NCBI GenBank assembly: GCA_017501865.1
Contig: JAFVWD010000016.1
Location: forward strand, 1-10,461
Source of the DNA: Clostridia bacterium
GTDB lineage: Bacteria; Bacillota; Clostridia; Oscillospirales; Acutalibacteraceae
Direction: 5' to 3'
Length of the DNA: 10,461 nt
Shown here: positions 7,024 through 10,461 of the stretch, piece after piece
How positions within the stretch are numbered: position 1 is the stretch's first letter
Layout of the letters: every line of letters starts with the position of its first letter
Position numbers and translations under genes: made by a program
The notes under the pieces: generated by a model
The model's database searches: none
The model's input: the letters and a program-made list of their open reading frames with translations, nothing else
Told to the model about the DNA's origin: nothing

Positions 7024-8391
7024 ATGAATATTTTAGGAATTGATATTGGTACAACGACTATAACCGCACTTCTCTTAAACGAGGAAAGCGGTAAGGTGGT
7101 AAGAAAAGCTACACTCAGGAATAATTCTTTTGTTCCTTCGGACCTTCCCTTTGCAAGGCTGCAGAACCCTGAAATGATAATTGATACGGTCATAAGTGCA
7201 GTAGAACAAATAACTGACGGAACAAATATCTCTGCAATTGGTGTAACAGGTCAGATGCACGGTATTTTATATCTTGATGAAACAAATACCGCGGTTTCCC
7301 CACTCATCACCTGGCAGGATTTAAGAGGCAATGAGCTCTATGAGAACGGCTATACTTATGCCGAGTTTTTGACAAAAACAACGGATTTTAAAGCAGCCAC
7401 AGGGTTTGGGTTGACTACTCATTTTTTCAACACTAAAAACCACCTTGTACCAAAAAAAGCAAAAAAAATCTGCACAATTCATGATTATCTTGTATCGATT
7501 CTTACTGACGAAAATCCTATAACTCACTCAAGCGATGCCGCCAGTTTAGGCTTTTATGATCTTAAGCATCATAAATTTGATAATGTACAATTACTCGAGG
7601 TAGGCATTGATCCCGATATCTTACCTCAGGTAATAAAGAACACAAAAATTGTAGGTAAAACAAATTGCGATTTTCTTCCTCCGGACATACCTGTAGCTGT
7701 TGCTATTGGTGACAATCAAGCAAGCTTTATAGGTTCAATGCTTAACCCCGAAAATACAATTTTAGTGAATGTCGGTACAGGAAGTCAGATTTCTTTTATA
7801 ACCAACTCACTTAAAAGTACTGAATCCGGTGAAGTCAGACCTTTGTCAGATGATGAATACATTTTTGTCTGCTCATCTCTTTGCGGTGGTCGTTCGTATC
7901 AGATTCTCAAGAACTTTTTTGTTTCTTGCAACGAGCTTTTGGGTGGTACCGAAGATGATCTCTACAGTAAAATGGATTTACTCTCCGAGGAAATTTATAA
8001 TATTAAAGACCCTTTAAAAATAAACTGCGAATTTTCCGGAACCAGAGCAAATCCTGAAAAACGAGGTTCAATTGAAAATATTTCGCCCGAAAACTTTACT
8101 CCCACACATATGATTTGTGGTGTTTTAACCGGTGTCGCAGATGAATTGAAGCTTTTATATGAAGATTCAAAATCACATTTACCTTTTAATCCTCGCTCCC
8201 TTGTCGGTTCAGGAAACGGTTTAAGAAAAAGTGCGGTATGGCGCAGTATTTTCAAAAAGGAATTTAATCTTGATATATCATTACCAAAGCATTCAGAAGA
8301 AGCTGCTGTTGGTGCCTGCATTTTCGCTTCAGTTGCTAACGGTAAATACAGAAATATAAGAGATGCGCAAAAAATACTTTTAGGAGAATAA
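7024..8391 (+). CDS. FGGY-family carbohydrate kinase, sedoheptulokinase-like
   Basis: This 455-residue ATP-dependent sugar kinase has the two actin-like domains of the FGGY family. Visible motifs are DIGTT (7-11, ATP phosphate loop), GVTGQMHG (73-80) followed by SPLITWQD (92-99), IGDNQAS (228-234, Asp230 as probable catalytic base), VGTGSQ (250-255, second phosphate loop) and GSGNGLRKS (395-403, nucleotide-binding region), ending with EEAAVGAC (425-432). The GQMHG/TWQD pair and a GFGLTTHFF segment (127-135) recall sedoheptulokinases and xylulokinases more than glycerol kinases, suggesting a ketose or deoxyketose substrate. It lies 11 bp after the GRE and 2 bp before the isomerase, so it probably phosphorylates the product or the precursor of the GRE reaction. 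The exact sugar cannot be read from the sequence. Confidence 0.88.
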   Translation: MNILGIDIGTTTITALLLNEESGKVVRKATLRNNSFVPSDLPFARLQNPEMIIDTVISAVEQITDGTNISAIGVTGQMHGILYLDETNTAVSPLITWQDLRGNELYENGYTYAEFLTKTTDFKAATGFGLTTHFFNTKNHLVPKKAKKICTIHDYLVSILTDENPITHSSDAASLGFYDLKHHKFDNVQLLEVGIDPDILPQVIKNTKIVGKTNCDFLPPDIPVAVAIGDNQASFIGSMLNPENTILVNVGTGSQISFITNSLKSTESGEVRPLSDDEYIFVCSSLCGGRSYQILKNFFVSCNELLGGTEDDLYSKMDLLSEEIYNIKDPLKINCEFSGTRANPEKRGSIENISPENFTPTHMICGVLTGVADELKLLYEDSKSHLPFNPRSLVGSGNGLRKSAVWRSIFKKEFNLDISLPKHSEEAAVGACIFASVANGKYRNIRDAQKILLGE

Positions 8392-8393
8392 TT

Positions 8394-9455
8394 ATGAATT
8401 ACGAGTTATATGCCAAAAATCCGATATTTTTTGAAAAAAACAGAGTTTTCAGAGTTTATTTAGGGGGTAAGCTTTTTTCCGACTTTTTCGGAGATGACAG
8501 CGAAGACTGCTTTTACCCGGAAGAATGGGTTTGCTCATCAACAAAAGCATTAAACGAAGGTAGCACAGATGAATTTGAAGGCATTTCAAAAATAAAAGGA
8601 ACCGACATTTATTTTAATCAGTTAATTGAGGACTGCAAGCAATTAATGTTGGGCGACAGAAACGGTCTTGATGTACTTGTAAAGGCTCTTGATGCTGCAA
8701 TCCGCTTACCTGTTCAGGCGCATCCTGACAAAGCCTTTTCAAGAAAGCATTTTAATTCAGACTTTGGTAAAGCTGAAGCCTGGCTTATACTCGCTACAAG
8801 GCCCGATGCACATATTTACTTCGGATTTAAAGACGGAGTTACTGCTGAGGATTTTGAAAAAGCTGTAAATAACAGTGAGTCAGATAAAACTGCCATGGAG
8901 GTTCTTCTTAACAAAATACCTGTAAAGCCCGGGGATGTTTATTTTATTCCGGCAAAAGCAGTTCATGCAATTGGTGCAGGTTGTCTCATTTTAGAAATAC
9001 AGGAGCCTACCGATTTTACAATTCAACCTGAAAGATACTGTGGAGATTATAAGCTTTCAGACACTCAGATGTATCTTAGCTTAGATAAACCAACAGCTCT
9101 TTCCGTTTTTGACTACTCATATGACAAAGAGAGGGTTCTTAATGAATGTCGAAAAACACCGACTATTCTTTCTGAAGAGAACAACTGTGTAAAAACTGCT
9201 CTTATAACTAAGAATGATACACCTTGCTTCTCACTTGAGCGTTATGAAATTAATAACGGTAAAACCGAAATGCTTTCGGCTCCCGTTATTTATGTTGTTA
9301 CTGATGGAAATGGTGTTCTTACAAACGGAGAAAAAGAAATTCCGCTTAAAAAGGGAGACTACTTCTTTATGCCATACTACTGCAATAAAGAATACTTTGT
9401 AAAAGCTGACGGCAAATTAACACTTGCTGCTTGCATACCACCGGAAAAGGAATAA
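8394..9455 (+). CDS. Class I-type mannose-6-phosphate isomerase homologue
   Basis: This 353-residue cupin-fold protein is similar in length to the short bacterial ManA/Pmi type. Zinc-site motifs are present: LPVQAHPD (105-112, Gln108 and His110), GKAEAWLI (125-132, Glu128) and VHAIGAG (190-196, His191), followed by LEIQEPTDFT (200-209). Family members interconvert mannose 6-phosphate and fructose 6-phosphate. The usual active-site arginine segment (YRVYD-like) is changed here to IQPERYCGDY (210-219), so another sugar phosphate is possible. AGGAG lies 7 bases before the ATG, inside the end of the kinase gene, and the gap is 2 bp, so the two genes are probably translationally coupled. Together with the kinase it points to aldose/ketose phosphate handling after the radical step, which is inference. 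Confidence 0.85.
   Translation: MNYELYAKNPIFFEKNRVFRVYLGGKLFSDFFGDDSEDCFYPEEWVCSSTKALNEGSTDEFEGISKIKGTDIYFNQLIEDCKQLMLGDRNGLDVLVKALDAAIRLPVQAHPDKAFSRKHFNSDFGKAEAWLILATRPDAHIYFGFKDGVTAEDFEKAVNNSESDKTAMEVLLNKIPVKPGDVYFIPAKAVHAIGAGCLILEIQEPTDFTIQPERYCGDYKLSDTQMYLSLDKPTALSVFDYSYDKERVLNECRKTPTILSEENNCVKTALITKNDTPCFSLERYEINNGKTEMLSAPVIYVVTDGNGVLTNGEKEIPLKKGDYFFMPYYCNKEYFVKADGKLTLAACIPPEKE
9446..9451 (+). promoter_or_regulatory. Ribosome binding site deciding the start of the last operon gene
   Basis: AAAGGA lies 9 bases before the ATG at 9461. A TTG at 9431 is in frame but lies within the isomerase gene and has no ribosome site, so the shorter protein is preferred. Confidence 0.65.
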
Positions 9456-9460
9456 GTAAT

Positions 9461-10108
9461 ATGTATGATGATCTTTTATCTTTAAAAGAATGGAAAAGCG
9501 AAAACACTGCCGATTTTTACAACAGATTAAATGATTTGTTTGATGAAGAAAAATGCGAGGCGACTGCCCGGGTTGCAAACGCATTAATAAAAAAAGGCGG
9601 AGCAAAAAATTTAGGAATTGCAGAAACAATATTATTCAATGCAATTAATAATTATTTTAATATTGAAGACACAAATTACAAAGCAAAAATTTATTTTTGT
9701 TTGGGAAAACTTTATGAGGCTCGTGAAGAATATTCTGAAAGTTTTAATTATTATGAAAAATATGCATTAAATAATTCAATTCACGAAGGAACAAATTCCA
9801 TTCTGTTAAGAATAATTATTTTAAGAGACAATTTTAAATATTCAGATGAATTAGAAAAACTATTTTTTAGAAGCGCCTCGGAATATAATTTAGGTCTTCG
9901 AAACGACAGAATTTATGAAGACATTGCAGAATATTTAATTTTAATAAATGAAAACAAATTACAGAAAGCTGAAGAAAAAAAGAAAGATTTAAAAGCTTTA
10001 GTAAAATACGGACAGCTTCCTCTGTTAGATGTAATCATCAGAAAAGATAGTGTTTTCAACGCTTTGACAGTTCCTCAGAAAGTTATTGATTTTATAAATA
10101 AAATATAA
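9461..10108 (+). CDS. Small TPR-like helical protein of unknown function
   Basis: I do not recognise this 215-residue protein as a named family. It is predicted to be largely helical and contains one convincing tetratricopeptide-like helix pair at about residues 73-106, including IYFCLGKLYEAREEYSESF and an YYEKYAL segment. The C-terminal half is charged and Lys/Glu-rich (AEEKKKDLKAL). No signal peptide, membrane segment or catalytic motif is visible. It follows the isomerase by 5 bp and precedes the operon terminator, so it is probably co-transcribed. TPR domains mediate protein contacts; a scaffold or regulatory role is possible but unsupported. Its base composition is much more AT-rich than its neighbours: about 25% G+C in four hand-counted lines, against roughly 43% in sampled GRE and kinase lines. 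It may have a different origin or weaker selection. Confidence 0.75.
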   Translation: MYDDLLSLKEWKSENTADFYNRLNDLFDEEKCEATARVANALIKKGGAKNLGIAETILFNAINNYFNIEDTNYKAKIYFCLGKLYEAREEYSESFNYYEKYALNNSIHEGTNSILLRIIILRDNFKYSDELEKLFFRSASEYNLGLRNDRIYEDIAEYLILINENKLQKAEEKKKDLKALVKYGQLPLLDVIIRKDSVFNALTVPQKVIDFINKI

Positions 10109-10113
10109 TAAAT

Positions 10114-10152
10114 AAAAAATAAAACGATGCAAGAGGCATCGTTTTATTTTTT
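10114..10152 (+). terminator. Strong intrinsic terminator of the five-gene operon
   Basis: A perfect 17-bp inverted repeat (10114-10130 and 10136-10152) with core ACGATGC/GCATCGT surrounds a 5-base loop AAGAG. The upstream arm begins with an A-run and the downstream arm ends in a T-run, so it could act in both directions. It begins 5 bases after the last stop codon. Confidence 0.93.
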
Positions 10153-10461
10153 ATCCTTACATCCGCCTTAATACCTTGCTCTTAATTTTGCATTAATAAT
10201 TTTAATATTAATTTCGGCACTTCAATTTATTTAATTTTATCTTTTATTATTTTTACAACCAAAAGCAAAAAAAGAAAGAAATGTTTTTGATTTTTTACAC
10301 TGATTTTTTTAAATTCCTGTTTTATTTTTTTGAAACAATTTTAAATCTGAATAATTTTACAAACAAAAAATAAATCCAAAACAAAATTTAAACCCGATTT
10401 TTTTAAAACAAAATAATTTGAAATTTAAATCCGAAAATCAAATTTAATTTCAAAATTCAAA
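10153..10461. other. Very AT-rich spacer without a recognisable gene
   Basis: This 309-base stretch holds no gene, tRNA, riboswitch or insertion-sequence signal that I can see. A hand count of 10201-10461 gives 43 G or C in 261 bases, about 16%. It is made of A and T runs, with a 12-base repeat GATTTTTTTAAA at 10302-10313 and 10396-10407, and short AT inverted repeats near the right end. It may be intergenic DNA before a gene outside the window. Confidence 0.6.

Noticed and set aside
7995..8321. Open frame on the minus strand inside the kinase gene
   Set aside because: It lies wholly antisense to a well-supported kinase, has no ribosome site I could see and no recognisable motif. Similar antisense frames at 5833-6045 and 6190-6453 were rejected for the same reason.
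10153..10461. CRISPR array or insertion-sequence end
   Set aside because: No regular repeat-spacer spacing, no target-site duplication and no transposase fragment were seen; the repeats are low-complexity A/T words.

Overview
The window looks like chromosomal DNA from a low-GC anaerobic Firmicute, probably a Clostridia-class (Oscillospiraceae/Lachnospiraceae-like) gut bacterium. The reasons are a YlxM-type gene with a textbook sigma-A promoter, AGGAG-type ribosome sites, AT-rich codon use, and an oxygen-sensitive glycyl radical enzyme with its radical-SAM activase. No phage, transposon, integrase, CRISPR, tRNA or rRNA signal was seen.

Layout. (1) 1-369, minus strand: the first 79 codons of ylxM, a small helix-turn-helix protein normally encoded next to ffh. 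It has a perfect TTGACA-17-TATAAT promoter bracketed by two similar 22-bp palindromes. (2) 370-3735, minus strand: a two-gene operon. An LCAT-like alpha/beta hydrolase is followed 3 bp later by a membrane-anchored protein of the neutral/alkaline ceramidase superfamily. The operon ends in an AT-rich hairpin. (3) 3736-3889: a divergent, AT-rich promoter region. (4) 3890-10108, plus strand: a tight five-gene operon with gaps of 2-12 bp. It encodes a glycyl radical enzyme activase, a divergent glycyl radical enzyme (GRE), an FGGY sugar kinase resembling sedoheptulokinases, a class I-type mannose-6-phosphate isomerase homologue, and a small TPR-like protein. It closes with a strong 17-bp-stem terminator. 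(5) 10153-10461: a very AT-rich (about 16% G+C) tail with no recognisable gene.

How the genes may work together. The plus-strand operon is the most interesting part. It pairs radical chemistry with a ketose-type kinase and an aldose/ketose-phosphate isomerase. This suggests an anaerobic route in which a polyol, anhydro-sugar or similar carbohydrate is cleaved or dehydrated by the GRE, and the product is phosphorylated and isomerised into glycolysis. That is inference: the substrate cannot be read from the sequence, and no transporter, aldolase or regulator is present. The GRE departs from the family at both signature sites: GCQEP instead of the usual GCVEP, and RIHGTF instead of RVxGYx. Its activase lacks the ferredoxin-like cysteine insert usual for activases of dehydratase-type GREs. 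It may therefore be a separate, uncharacterised GRE subclass.

The minus-strand pair looks like lipid or ester hydrolases with altered active-site motifs and unknown substrates.
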